From Chromatiales bacterium (ex Bugula neritina AB1) (GTDB lineage Bacteria; Pseudomonadota; Gammaproteobacteria; Granulosicoccales; Granulosicoccaceae): a stretch of 64,000 bases of DNA. Made by a program: the position numbers and the translations under genes. How positions within the stretch are numbered: position 1 is the first letter of the stretch; every line of letters begins with the position of its first letter. Positions 18,174-27,362 of the stretch are shown here, in pieces. The stretch is from assembly GCA_001730015.1 (NCBI GenBank), contig MDLA01000192.1, positions 1-64,000 of the forward strand, read 5' to 3'. Below the pieces are notes generated by a model. The model saw only the letters and a list, made by a program, of their open reading frames with translations, did not search any database and had not been told where the DNA came from.

Positions 18174-18362
18174 TTGGAGTGAGTCGCTGTTATCCACTGC
18201 ATCTCGATCGTCGCCATGTACCCGTCGATTTCGAATTGCAACTGATTCGGGATTGCAGGATACAAACGGCAGCCCGTGACCTTTTTGATCGCATGCGTGC
18301 GGAGTCAGTAATTTTACTGGACAATTCCCGAGCGGGAATAGAAGGACAGGAGATTGAAAAAT

Positions 18363-18438
18363 TGGAGCTGGCGAACGGAGTCGAACCGCCGACCGGCTGA
18401 TTACAAATCAGCTGCTCTACCAACTGAGCTACGCCAGC
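18363..18438 (-). tRNA. tRNA-Thr(UGU)
   Basis: Full cloverleaf on the minus strand, 76 nt with encoded CCA. Acceptor stem GCTGGCG pairs with CGCCAGC (seven pairs) with discriminator U. The D-arm is GCTC/GAGC; the anticodon stem GCTGA/TCAGC encloses the loop TTTGTAA, so the anticodon is UGU; the T-loop is TTCGACT, with two G-U pairs in its stem. UGU reads ACA and other threonine codons. No other tRNA is adjacent. Confidence 0.97.
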
Positions 18439-18450
18439 TCCGAACCGCCT

Positions 18451-18479
18451 ATTTTAGTCCACATTTCCGCTAAGTACAA
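18451..18479 (-). promoter_or_regulatory. Sigma-70-type promoter of tRNA-Thr
   Basis: On the minus strand, TTGTAC (18474-18479) and TAAAAT (18451-18456) are separated by exactly 17 bp. The -10 ends 12 nt before the mature tRNA 5' end, so a very short 5' leader is expected. Confidence 0.7.
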
Positions 18480-18635
18480 ATTTAAAACGTATAAACGTTA
18501 AAATATTTTCCTGAATCGGCTCTTTATCGATTCCGCCAGTTTGTAACGGGCTTTTACTGTGTCTGCCCTTACACTATATGTACTAATGCTCCACCCCAAT
18601 AAAAACAAATCACGGTAACCCTAGAATTTTAACTA

Positions 18636-20291
18636 ATGACTGAATCAGACTCAGCCCCGGCTCATTTCATACGCAGCATGATTGAAAAGGATGTAGCGGC
18701 GAACAAACACAACAAACTTGTCGCCACTCGCTTTCCTCCTGAGCCAAACGGGTATTTACATCTTGGACATGCCAAGTCCATTTGCCTGAATTTTGGGATT
18801 GCCGAAGAATTCAACGGCTGGACTAATCTGCGCTTTGATGACACCAATCCGGACAAAGAAAGCGAAGAGTACATGAGCGCAATTAAGCGCGACGTCGCCT
18901 GGCTGGGATTCAAGTGGAAATCACTGTGTTACGCCTCGGATTACTTCGATCAACTGTATGACTACGCCCGGTTACTGGTCGAAAAAGGGCTGGCGTACGT
19001 AGACAGTTTAAGCGCCGATGAAATTCGTGAATACCGTGGCTCACTAACAACACCGGGCAAGGAAAGCCCTTACCGCAACCGTAGCCCTGAGCAAAGTCTT
19101 GAGTTGCTGGAAGGCATGAAGAACGGCGATTTTAACGAAGGCGAGCATGTTTTACGTTTGAAAATAGATATGGCCTCAAGCAACATCAATTTGCGTGACC
19201 CGGCCATTTACCGCATCAAGAAAACGCACCACTACCGCACTGCTGACAAATGGAATATCTACCCCTTATACGACTATACTCACTGCCTTTCTGATGCAAT
19301 CGAAGGAATTACCCACTCGCTGTGCACACTGGAATTTGAAGATCATCGCCCCCTTTACAATTGGGTACTGGAGCAGACCCAGCCCGAAGGCTCACCGGAG
19401 CAAACCGAATTCGGGCCATTGAATCTTGAGTACACAATCCTCAGCAAACGCAAACTGGTACAACTGGTTAATAGCGGCAAGGTACGTGGCTGGGATGATC
19501 CTCGCATGCCGACCATTGCAGGCCTCAGACGACGCGGCTATACACCCGGCTCTATTCGGGAGTTCTGCCGCCGAATCGGGGTGACCAAAAACGACGCCGT
19601 TATTGACATGCTGGTTCTGGAAAACTGCATTCGCGACGAATTAAACGAAACGGCGGAACGTCGAATGGCGGTTCTTGAGCCTCTTAAAGTAGTGATTACC
19701 AGCTGGCCGGAAGGCACCAGTGAATCGCTGAATGTCGCCAATCATCCCCAAAACGAAGCGCTCGGGAGTCGCAAAGTGCAGTTCAGCAGAGAACTCTATA
19801 TTGAGCAGTCCGACTTCGCTGAAATTCCACCGCCCAAGTTCAAACGCCTAACCCCTGGCGGCGAAGTCCGTCTGCGCAGCGGCTACGTTATTCGCTGCGA
19901 TGAAGTGGTGAAGGACGAAAATGGAGAAATAATTGAACTGCGCTGCAGCCACGACGCCGATACACTCGGACAGAAGCCACAGGGCCGGAAGGTGAAAGGG
20001 GTCATTCACTGGGTGAACGCTGATGACTCAGTTGTGGCAGAAATCCGGGTTTACGACCGTTTATTTAATCGTCCTGACCCTCTGGCCGAAGAAGATTACA
20101 TGGATGCCCTGAATCCGAACTCATTGATTTCATTCATCGATGCTAGGATTGACCGTACTCTGGCTCGCGCTGAGACGGGAAGTGTCTACCAATTTGAACG
20201 ACAGGGGTATTTTGTCGTCGATCCTGACACATCACCGGATCAGGCGGTGTTTAATCGAGTAGTGGCGCTCAGAGATACGTGGGCAGGATAA
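18636..20291 (+). CDS. glnS: Glutaminyl-tRNA synthetase
   Basis: Class I aminoacyl-tRNA synthetase charging tRNA-Gln, 551 residues, near the E. coli length. PPEPNGYLHLGHAKS at 34-48 carries the HIGH-like signature, the ATP-site DDTNPDKESEEY follows, and ILSKRKL near residue 268 is the KMSKS-equivalent. The C-terminal beta-barrel anticodon-binding half is complete, with VKGVIHWV as in GlnS. The typical GlnRS motif TRFPPEPNGYLH and lack of a GluRS-type C-terminal helical domain rule out GltX. Confidence 0.97.
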   Translation: MTESDSAPAHFIRSMIEKDVAANKHNKLVATRFPPEPNGYLHLGHAKSICLNFGIAEEFNGWTNLRFDDTNPDKESEEYMSAIKRDVAWLGFKWKSLCYASDYFDQLYDYARLLVEKGLAYVDSLSADEIREYRGSLTTPGKESPYRNRSPEQSLELLEGMKNGDFNEGEHVLRLKIDMASSNINLRDPAIYRIKKTHHYRTADKWNIYPLYDYTHCLSDAIEGITHSLCTLEFEDHRPLYNWVLEQTQPEGSPEQTEFGPLNLEYTILSKRKLVQLVNSGKVRGWDDPRMPTIAGLRRRGYTPGSIREFCRRIGVTKNDAVIDMLVLENCIRDELNETAERRMAVLEPLKVVITSWPEGTSESLNVANHPQNEALGSRKVQFSRELYIEQSDFAEIPPPKFKRLTPGGEVRLRSGYVIRCDEVVKDENGEIIELRCSHDADTLGQKPQGRKVKGVIHWVNADDSVVAEIRVYDRLFNRPDPLAEEDYMDALNPNSLISFIDARIDRTLARAETGSVYQFERQGYFVVDPDTSPDQAVFNRVVALRDTWAG

Positions 20292-20313
20292 TCTCTCACT
20301 CTGGAGAACTGAA

Positions 20314-20721
20314 ATGGCAACCGAAAACAGAGCATTGAGTCAAATCAAACAGTCCATAATCGGGCTGTTGGTGCCAGTAACAATCGTTGTATGTACTCTG
20401 AGCGGCTGTGCCATCATACCTTCTGACCCTGGCACCGCTTACGGTAACCAGCTAGGAGCAATCAAATACACCGTGAAAACCGGCGATAATCTGGTTTTAA
20501 TCGCGGCAGATATTACTCGTCAGCGGGAGAACTGGCGCCGAATCGCCGACTTCAATCGGATCGACAACCCGGCGTCGCTGAAAGTTGGCCAAACGATCTT
20601 GATTCCGAACGATCTGGTACCACTCGACGGCACACCGGATTCCACCCGCTCGGTCGCCGGACACCCGGATGCCGTGGTAAATTCAGTTGAGGTGGCTCCA
20701 GGCATCAAGCCCAGTAATTAA
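20314..20721 (+). CDS. LysM-domain lipoprotein
   Basis: 135 residues. N-terminal hydrophobic helix with lipobox LSGC near residue 30, then a LysM peptidoglycan-binding domain (IKYTVKTGDNLVLIAADI through LKVGQTILIPNDLV). The rest is short and unstructured. Likely tethers to peptidoglycan from the outer membrane. It is 22 bp after glnS on the same strand with a ribosome-binding site (CTGGAG) before the ATG, so possibly read with it. Confidence 0.85.
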   Translation: MATENRALSQIKQSIIGLLVPVTIVVCTLSGCAIIPSDPGTAYGNQLGAIKYTVKTGDNLVLIAADITRQRENWRRIADFNRIDNPASLKVGQTILIPNDLVPLDGTPDSTRSVAGHPDAVVNSVEVAPGIKPSN

Positions 20722-20818
20722 ATCAGACAGATGCATACATTGCCGATGACCACCGTTGACTGCAGCGGGACCCGCCCTGTAAAAGAGATACCGTAAATCC
20801 CGAGGTTGTTCTGCACTG

Positions 20819-21331
20819 ATGAAAACTGTCATTCTCGCCCGCCACGCCAAATCCAGCTGGAGCTCCGGAGCTGAGACCGATTTCCAGCGGCCACTGAACA
20901 AACGAGGTTTAAGGGATGCCCCGATCATGGCCGGGCGCCTTCGCGCTACCGGTCCGCTACCCGGAATAATTGTCACCAGCACGGCAACTCGAGCATTGAC
21001 AACGGCGGATCTCTACCTGCATAACCTGGGCATGCGTACTGATCAGCTGGTAAAAACGCAAAGCATCTATGAAGCACCCGTAAGTGCAATTGTCAGCCAG
21101 ATTTTAAAGTTACCTGCCGAGTGCTCCATTGCGATGATTGTCGGGCACAATCCGGGAATATCGGCAGCCTGTACTTACCTCAGCTCACGCACTGATGTGC
21201 AAATGCCCACCTGTGGAGTGGCTTGCCTTGATCTTGAAATAGACAACTGGCCCGATGCCTACCGCGATTGCGCAACCTTACGCTGGTTTGATTACCCCAA
21301 AAACACGCAGTCAATTGCCACAGAAACTTGA
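20819..21331 (+). CDS. SixA-like phosphohistidine phosphatase
   Basis: 170-residue histidine phosphatase superfamily protein. The catalytic RHAKSSWSS (RHG-like, with the nucleophilic His) is at residues 8-16, the second conserved Arg/Thr region is TSTATRALTTADLY, and VGHNPGIS supplies the second active-site His. SixA-type proteins remove phosphate from phosphohistidines, for example in PTS proteins. No paired phosphorelay gene is near. Confidence 0.88.
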   Translation: MKTVILARHAKSSWSSGAETDFQRPLNKRGLRDAPIMAGRLRATGPLPGIIVTSTATRALTTADLYLHNLGMRTDQLVKTQSIYEAPVSAIVSQILKLPAECSIAMIVGHNPGISAACTYLSSRTDVQMPTCGVACLDLEIDNWPDAYRDCATLRWFDYPKNTQSIATET

Positions 21332-21347
21332 TTCGTCTGGCGATTTT

Positions 21348-21560
21348 TCAGGTATTTTCCGACTCGATCTTTTCATACACAACAGTTGGCGTGTCGCCTT
21401 TACGATAATACGGTGGCTGCTGCTTCATTTCAGCGAGCGCTTCATCACGCAGTTTTTCATCGGCAAACCAGCGGGTGGACTCCCATTCGTCACCCAGCAA
21501 ATGGGCTGCAGACATTGTATCTCCATTAGGCAGAGATACTTTAATTCCAAATTTTTTCAT
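21348..21560 (-). CDS. Small conserved hypothetical protein
   Basis: A soluble, charged 70-residue protein: MKKFGIKVSLPNGDTMSAAH at the start, then LLGDEWESTRW and a basic/acidic tail ending YRKGDTPTVVYEKIE. The content looks like a compact alpha/beta protein seen as a hypothetical in proteobacteria; I know no function. A longer frame with an upstream ATG at 21608 exists, but the ATG at 21560 has a GAG-type ribosome-binding site. Convergent with the phosphatase gene. Confidence 0.6.
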   Translation of the reverse strand: MKKFGIKVSLPNGDTMSAAHLLGDEWESTRWFADEKLRDEALAEMKQQPPYYRKGDTPTVVYEKIESENT

Positions 21561-21704
21561 CAATTTACTCAAACGGGTATAGTTATCGTTTCGCCTCGCG
21601 TGCGGCATATTCTACACCATGCACACAAACAGCCCTTGAATTCACCGCATCCAACACACAGAGTCTTGCGAGCAACGCACAGTTATAACCAAGGAGACCA
21701 TTTG

Positions 21705-22049
21705 ATGAGAGCACCGATCAAGCCGGCACTAATAGCCGCCCTGGCACTGGCGGCATTAGCCGGCTGCACACAGGAAACGCAAAACAAACTCGGACGCGCC
21801 GTCCAGAACTGGACTGGCACGGATGGCGTGCTGGAAATATATGCAGGGAATAAACTCGTTAAGCGGTTTATGAAAATTGACAAACTATCCACGGCTACCG
21901 GCACCAGCAGAGACGTCGACCGACCGTACCGTTTCGGCTACGGCGTGCTCGATGAAAACCTGAATGGCAGTGTCGATGAAGGCGAGGAGAATGTTTACTT
22001 TGAATTCAGCGATTACTCAACCTCCTACATTTTCTACGAAGATCCCTGA
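21705..22049 (+). CDS. Small lipoprotein of unknown function
   Basis: 114 residues with lipobox LAGC after a short signal helix. The ATG at 21705 has a strong AAGGAG ribosome-binding site (21691-21696), which decides this start over earlier in-frame codons. The mature part includes VLEIYAGNKLVKRFMKIDK and an acidic YGVLDENLNGSVDEGEENV loop that resembles a calcium-binding DxNxDGxxD pattern. No recognisable family. Conserved-looking but uncharacterised. Confidence 0.78.
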   Translation: MRAPIKPALIAALALAALAGCTQETQNKLGRAVQNWTGTDGVLEIYAGNKLVKRFMKIDKLSTATGTSRDVDRPYRFGYGVLDENLNGSVDEGEENVYFEFSDYSTSYIFYEDP

Positions 22050-22169
22050 TCTGTTCTGCCAGATTGAACGCCAAAAATCCATCACCTGGCGGTACCGGCA
22101 CTCTGTATCCCCAGCGGTAATTATTTAGTTGTTATTTCCGGTTGTTTTTTTTGGCTGACCTACTAAAAC

Positions 22170-22243
22170 AATAGGGGCGTGGCCTGTTTGCAACAGTCAC
22201 GTTCTCACCCCCATATCGGGCCCGCCTTGCGGGCCCTCTTTTT
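22170..22243 (+). terminator. Rho-independent terminator preceded by a second hairpin; possible small RNA 3' end
   Basis: A perfect 8-bp stem GGGCCCGC/GCGGGCCC (22218-22225 with 22229-22236, loop CTT) is followed by TCTTTTT. Just upstream, 22174-22211 can fold into another hairpin with CTGTT-TGC-AACAG at its tip and GTG/CAC and GGGG/CCCC below. It could simply end the lipoprotein transcript, which stops about 170 nt earlier, or be the end of a separate small RNA. I found no convincing promoter between 22050 and 22170. The rest of the 373-nt gap to ibaG shows nothing else. Confidence 0.75.
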
Positions 22244-22422
22244 ATCTGGCTTCGTGACACGCTTGCTGGTGGAGCACAAACCCGGGAGTAAGCCCAGATC
22301 CGGACAAATCCGTTGCGCCCCTCTGCTGCAGAGGCCACTAAATCTTCCTGCTCAATCTCTCGCGCGCCAGACCACTATCCCACGCTATAATAACGCGATA
22401 ACGCAACACGAGAATCTCCCCA

Positions 22423-22671
22423 ATGCGCATGGATTACTACAGTGATCAAATTGAAAAAGCGATCACAGGTGCAAAAGCGGACGTAACCGGTGACGGCAGC
22501 AAATTTGAAGCTCTGGTTATAAGCGATAGCTTCAATAGCCTGTCGACCCTGAAACGCCACAAACTGGTTTACGCAGTGCTGGATGAACATATAAAAACCG
22601 GCGCTATCCACGCCTTGTCTATCAAAGCATTTACTGCAGATGAGTGGCGCGACAAGCAATCGGCCAGTTGA
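22423..22671 (+). CDS. ibaG: BolA-family protein, IbaG-like
   Basis: 82-residue BolA/IbaG protein. These bind CGFS glutaredoxins and share [2Fe-2S] clusters. Visible: VTGDGSKFEALVISDSF and the HKLVYAVLDEHIKTGAIHAL segment with the conserved His (HKLVY). Short length without the N-terminal extension fits IbaG better than BolA. In many gammaproteobacteria ibaG lies before murA; here it does not. A second in-frame ATG at 22429 is possible. Confidence 0.88.
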   Translation: MRMDYYSDQIEKAITGAKADVTGDGSKFEALVISDSFNSLSTLKRHKLVYAVLDEHIKTGAIHALSIKAFTADEWRDKQSAS

Positions 22672-22858
22672 CAGAGTTTATAAACCAGAGTCGAATGCAC
22701 GCGTGTATTCCTTTCCGATCCGGCTTCATTTCCGTTTCATAATCGCAAGAAAGTATCAGCCTGCGCAGGGTCTACTATCCTTAATTGTATTACCGGTTCA
22801 GTAGTCAGACCAAAACCTGAACAACTGAGAATCCGGCCACCTAACCTGCAAAGACCGA

Positions 22859-23737
22859 ATGCTCCCCACACCTGAACCAGAAAACACCGGAACTTCAACA
22901 GATTCCTGGCTCGAAGCACTGCACAACGATCTGCTCTCTGCCAAGGAACAGCCGGATGGCCACATACTCCGGTGCGCTGTAATCAGTGGCACTACAACGC
23001 TGATACACGGGAAAAAGCTGACTGAACTGCATCCGAATGCGCGACTCTGGCTGGATCATTTTGCGCGCAGAAACAATCTGTCGCTGCGGCCTCGACGGAA
23101 CCGCACGCACGCCCCCTCGGAGCTGAGAAAACGGCGCAATTCAGAATCACAGATAACCCTGGGTATCAATCTACTGATACAAAGCGCACTCCAGCACCTC
23201 AACGTAAGCCTGCCGGTTATAGGTCACTCGGCACGTAACAGTTTTCGCGCCACTCACCCAAGATTGCCGGCGGGCACACTCGTGGGGTTATCGCACGCCG
23301 TTAAATCCAATGGTAAAAAATTCACTATCGATAGCAACGTTTTTTTGCAGCAGAGTGGTGGCAACTGTCCGGCAATTAACCTGTATGCCTGCGTTATAAA
23401 TGCGCAGCAGGTTCGTAAAACGTTTTGCTATTTTGAATCGGACACCCTCCATGCACTGGCTTACCCGATGGGACGCAACTACGTATTTGAACTGATTCTG
23501 GGTGGAGGTTTCGGACTATCCGCAAGTTGCGGTCTGCCACTAAACCGATTCGACAAAGTACGCCTGCATCTTTCATTTCTAACCCAGCCCGGTGGAAACT
23601 GTTACAGCGGCGTTTTGCGTAGCTGCTACTCAATAGTGATGAACAACGAAACAACCGGCCTGATTCAATCTATAAAGCCAGACTCAGCAGATGATCTGCC
23701 GGTACAATACGATTCGAGCCAAATTCAAACCGCGTGA
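22859..23737 (+). CDS. Hypothetical protein, unrecognised
   Basis: 292 residues, no signal peptide or membrane helix evident. The middle has a basic linker (RPRRNRTHAPSELRKRRNS), then a likely beta-rich domain from about residue 105 to 275 with scattered Cys. The layout could fit a PilZ-like or carbohydrate-binding fold, but I see no diagnostic motif and make no functional call. It stands alone before uup with 91 bp between; 187 bp upstream show no strong promoter. Confidence 0.6.
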   Translation: MLPTPEPENTGTSTDSWLEALHNDLLSAKEQPDGHILRCAVISGTTTLIHGKKLTELHPNARLWLDHFARRNNLSLRPRRNRTHAPSELRKRRNSESQITLGINLLIQSALQHLNVSLPVIGHSARNSFRATHPRLPAGTLVGLSHAVKSNGKKFTIDSNVFLQQSGGNCPAINLYACVINAQQVRKTFCYFESDTLHALAYPMGRNYVFELILGGGFGLSASCGLPLNRFDKVRLHLSFLTQPGGNCYSGVLRSCYSIVMNNETTGLIQSIKPDSADDLPVQYDSSQIQTA

Positions 23738-23828
23738 CAAAACGTTGAGTTAACCTGTGCTCCAGCGATCAATCATAATCAGTCGACCGGCATAAACGTC
23801 GAGTCCACAACAACCGACAGCAGCACAC

Positions 23829-25676
23829 ATGGCATTAATCAGGCTACGGGACATCAGTCTCGCCTTTGGCCCGGAATCATTACTCGACAACGCCGAACTT
23901 GTTATCGAATCCGGTAACAAGATCGCAATCCTCGGACGCAACGGCCAGGGTAAATCCACACTGCTGAAAGTGATTGACGGCGAGCAGCAAGCCGACAGTG
24001 GTGAAATTGTTATCTCCGATGGCGTCACCATTTCCCGGCTGCAGCAGGAAGTGCCCGCTGGCGAGGACAATCGATGTGTCTACGATGTTGCCGCAACGGG
24101 TCACGATGACCAAACCGCCACTGCGCTGCAACAGCTGTACGCTGAAGGCAGCACCGATATTGATACCAATATCGATATCTGGCGCGCCTCTGCCGCTATC
24201 CAGAGCATTGTTTCCCGCCTGCAGCTGCAGCCCGATGCAAAGGTGTCGACCCTTTCCGGTGGTCAGAAAAGACGCGTAATGCTCGCGCGAGCACTGGTCA
24301 GCGAACCAACAGTTCTGCTGATGGACGAACCGACCAATCATCTCGACGTTGAATCAGTACTGTGGCTGGAAGCCTTTTTAATAAAACTGCCCATCACACT
24401 GATATTTGTGACCCACGATCGTCAATTGATAAAAAACCTCGCCAACCGAATTGTTGAAATTGACCGGGGCACCCTGACCAGTTGGGATCAGACCTACGAG
24501 AAATTTCTGATCTCCCGTGAACAGGCGATTGCGGCACAGGAAACCCAGGACAAACTGTTTGATAAAAAACTCAAACAGGAGGAAGAATGGATAAGACAAG
24601 GCATTAAGGCTCGCCGCACCCGCAATGAAGGGCGGGTGCGCGCCTTGAAGAAGCTGCGTGAAGAACGTGCTCAGCGTCGCGCGCAGATCGGCCAGGTTAA
24701 TATGCAGGTACAGACTAAAACCAAGTCAGGGCGAATCGTTTTTAAGCTCGATAAAATCACCCACACCCTCGGTGGCAAAACGCTCATCCGCAACTTCTCG
24801 GCAACCGTAATGCGTGGCAACAAGATCGCAATCATCGGCCCGAACGGCAGCGGCAAGACAACGCTCCTGAAAGCAATTCTCGGTCAATTGACCCCCGACG
24901 AAGGTAGCGTTGAGCATGGCAGCAATCTGGAGATTGCCTACTTCGATCAATTACGTGAGCAGCTCGATGAAAACCGCACCGCCGCAGACAACGTATCCGG
25001 TGGTGCCGACTATATAGAGATAAACGGCGAGCGCAAACACATAATGGGCTACATGCAGGAATTCCTGTTCAACCCCGAACGCGCCCGCGCCCCTATTCGC
25101 GCCCTGTCAGGCGGGGAGCGTAACCGCCTGCTTCTCGCCAGACTATTCACTATGCCGTCAAATGTACTGGTACTCGACGAACCCACCAACGATCTCGATG
25201 TAGAAACCCTCGAGCTTCTGGAATATACGGTTTTGCACTATCAGGGTACCGTACTCATGGTCAGCCACGATCGAGAATTCATCGATAACATTGCAACCAG
25301 CACGATCGTTCTAGATGGCAAAGGCAATCTTACAGAATATGTTGGCGGCTATTCCGACTACCTGCATCAGGCAGGACCGCCTGTAGAAAGCAAAAAGAAC
25401 GACAAGCAAAAAAAGAAGCAGGCTAAACCTGCAGAACAAACCAAAGCAGATAAAAAACTTTCGTACGCTTTACAGCGCGAGCTGAGTTCCCTGCCGGGTA
25501 AAATAGAAAAACTGGAAGCTGAAAAGACCGAGCTGGAAACCCAGTTGGCCGATCCCGAAATCTACCAGGGTGATGCAACAGTACTGGAAAAACTGCAGGC
25601 CAGATATACATCACTGGATCAGGAGATAGGAAACTTTTACACCCGATGGGATGAACTGGAAAGCCAGAATAGCTGA
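23829..25676 (+). CDS. uup: ABC-F ATPase Uup
   Basis: Soluble ABC-F protein of 615 residues with two ATPase domains. First domain: GRNGQGKST, LSGGQKRR and LLMDEPTNHLD. Second: GPNGSGKTT, LSGGERNR and LVLDEPTNDLD. An Arg/Lys-rich linker (KKLREERAQRRAQIG) lies between them and a coiled-coil C-terminal domain follows. The C-terminal coil and the short linker fit Uup, which acts on ribosomes or branched DNA intermediates. ABC-F paralogues such as EttA or YheS lack this tail. Confidence 0.93.
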   Translation: MALIRLRDISLAFGPESLLDNAELVIESGNKIAILGRNGQGKSTLLKVIDGEQQADSGEIVISDGVTISRLQQEVPAGEDNRCVYDVAATGHDDQTATALQQLYAEGSTDIDTNIDIWRASAAIQSIVSRLQLQPDAKVSTLSGGQKRRVMLARALVSEPTVLLMDEPTNHLDVESVLWLEAFLIKLPITLIFVTHDRQLIKNLANRIVEIDRGTLTSWDQTYEKFLISREQAIAAQETQDKLFDKKLKQEEEWIRQGIKARRTRNEGRVRALKKLREERAQRRAQIGQVNMQVQTKTKSGRIVFKLDKITHTLGGKTLIRNFSATVMRGNKIAIIGPNGSGKTTLLKAILGQLTPDEGSVEHGSNLEIAYFDQLREQLDENRTAADNVSGGADYIEINGERKHIMGYMQEFLFNPERARAPIRALSGGERNRLLLARLFTMPSNVLVLDEPTNDLDVETLELLEYTVLHYQGTVLMVSHDREFIDNIATSTIVLDGKGNLTEYVGGYSDYLHQAGPPVESKKNDKQKKKQAKPAEQTKADKKLSYALQRELSSLPGKIEKLEAEKTELETQLADPEIYQGDATVLEKLQARYTSLDQEIGNFYTRWDELESQNS

Positions 25677-25748
25677 GCTGACTCCGCAATGTAAAACAGA
25701 TAATCCGGGAGCCTTCACCGCAGAACCCCAGCTACAGCACTGGTTTTT

Positions 25749-27287
25749 TTAATGTGTTTTTTCTTCCAGTAACAGCGTCTCACCGTGCATGCCGGCTGGC
25801 TGCTCGAGCCCCATCAGTTGCAGTATGGTTGGAGCGACAGCAGCCAGGCCGGAACCGTTTTTAAGATGCCAGGCAACCTGGTCTTTGATCAGGCAGGCCA
25901 CCGGAAAAATCGTATGCTGCGTATGCGGAGCACCGGTGACTGGATCGACCAGCATATCTGCATTGCCATGGTCTGCCGTGAGAACCACCGAGAAGTCGTT
26001 TTCCGTTGCCACCGTAACCAGCTCACCAACAATTTCATCAACCACTTCCACGGCACGAATGACCGCTTCACGAACGCCGGTATGGCCAACCATATCGCCG
26101 TTGGCGAGATTCACCACAACAAAGCCATAGTCCTTTGATTCAAGTGCCGAGCGAACCACATCGCGTACTTCATAAGCGCTCATTTCGGGTTGCAGATCAT
26201 AGGTGTCGACTGCCGGTGACTTGACCAGTGCCCGCTCCTCTCCGGCATAGGGCTCCTCCCGACCACCGTTAAAGAAAAAAGTGACGTGCGGATATTTCTC
26301 AGTCTCAGCAGAATGAAATTGTGCTATCCCCGCTGCCTCGATCACCTGACCAAGCGTGCTTAGCGGCTTGTCCTTAACGAAAGCAACCGGACAAGGAAAG
26401 TCCGGCTGGTAGAGTGTCATCGTAGTAAGTGAGATCGGGAAGAAATCCCCACGATCAAAACTGCTGAAATCGGCTTCAATTAAAGCACTGGCGAGCTCTC
26501 TGGGCCGGTCATTACGAAAATTAAAAAATACCGCACTATCACCAGGCTCAATCAGGTGAGCGCCATCAAGCAGGAGCGGCTTGATGAACTCATCTGTTTC
26601 ACCAGCTTCCCACGCCCCTTCAATTCCACTCGCGGCCGAATTGATTTGCTTACCCTTACCATGAACCATTGCATCAAAAGCTACCTTAACGCGTTCCCAG
26701 CGGTTATCCCTGTCCATGGCAAAGTAACGGCCGCAAATAGTGGCAATCTGCCCGCCCGCCTGCTGCAGTGCGCTTTCCACCTGAGGCAGGTATGCACCGG
26801 CACACTGTGGGGCTGTATCGCGACCATCGGTAATCATATGCAACATGGGCTTTACACCTTTGCGATTACACGCATCAATAAGTGCCAGCAGGTGATCCAG
26901 GTGGCTATGCACACCACCATCAGAAACCAGACCGATAAGATGCAATGGCCGGGCAGCTTTCCGCGCTGTATCACAGGCATTGCCGATAGCCTGATTGTCG
27001 AAAAAACTGCCATCGGTAATGCTGTCGTTGATCACGACCAGATCCTGCCGCAGCGCTGATCCACACCCTAACGTTGAGTGTCCAACCTCGGAGTTCCCCA
27101 TTTGCCCGGCTGGCAAGCCGACCGCAGCGCCCGATGCTTCCAGAACCGTTACGGTATTAGAGGAATACAGACTATCCAGGTTAGGCGTTCCGGCCAGCGC
27201 CACAGCATTATCGAGTTTGGACGGATTCATGCCGATGCCATCCATAATTATCAATAGAACAGCACGGCGCGGTGCAGGCTGACTCAT
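25749..27287 (-). CDS. gpmI: 2,3-bisphosphoglycerate-independent phosphoglycerate mutase
   Basis: Mn-dependent alkaline-phosphatase-fold mutase of glycolysis, 512 residues (usual ~510). LLIIMDGIG holds the first metal Asp, GQMGNSEVGHSTLG the phosphorylated Ser66, then MITDGRDTAP, RYFAMDRDNRW, and VLTADHGNAD with HTQH near the C-terminus. Complete. Convergent with uup (72 bp) and 75 bp downstream of tatC on the same strand. Confidence 0.96.
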   Translation of the reverse strand: MSQPAPRRAVLLIIMDGIGMNPSKLDNAVALAGTPNLDSLYSSNTVTVLEASGAAVGLPAGQMGNSEVGHSTLGCGSALRQDLVVINDSITDGSFFDNQAIGNACDTARKAARPLHLIGLVSDGGVHSHLDHLLALIDACNRKGVKPMLHMITDGRDTAPQCAGAYLPQVESALQQAGGQIATICGRYFAMDRDNRWERVKVAFDAMVHGKGKQINSAASGIEGAWEAGETDEFIKPLLLDGAHLIEPGDSAVFFNFRNDRPRELASALIEADFSSFDRGDFFPISLTTMTLYQPDFPCPVAFVKDKPLSTLGQVIEAAGIAQFHSAETEKYPHVTFFFNGGREEPYAGEERALVKSPAVDTYDLQPEMSAYEVRDVVRSALESKDYGFVVVNLANGDMVGHTGVREAVIRAVEVVDEIVGELVTVATENDFSVVLTADHGNADMLVDPVTGAPHTQHTIFPVACLIKDQVAWHLKNGSGLAAVAPTILQLMGLEQPAGMHGETLLLEEKTH

Positions 27288-27362
27288 AGGGGCTCCAGTA
27301 CGGTTATTTTTCCGGTAACTTAATTCCAGTGATTGTGCACTGGAACAATCCCCTGCTAATCA

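Noticed and set aside
18324..18339. Palindrome ATTCCC-GAGC-GGGAAT as a tRNA-Thr terminator
   Set aside because: It is downstream of the tRNA but has no following T-tract in the tRNA direction.
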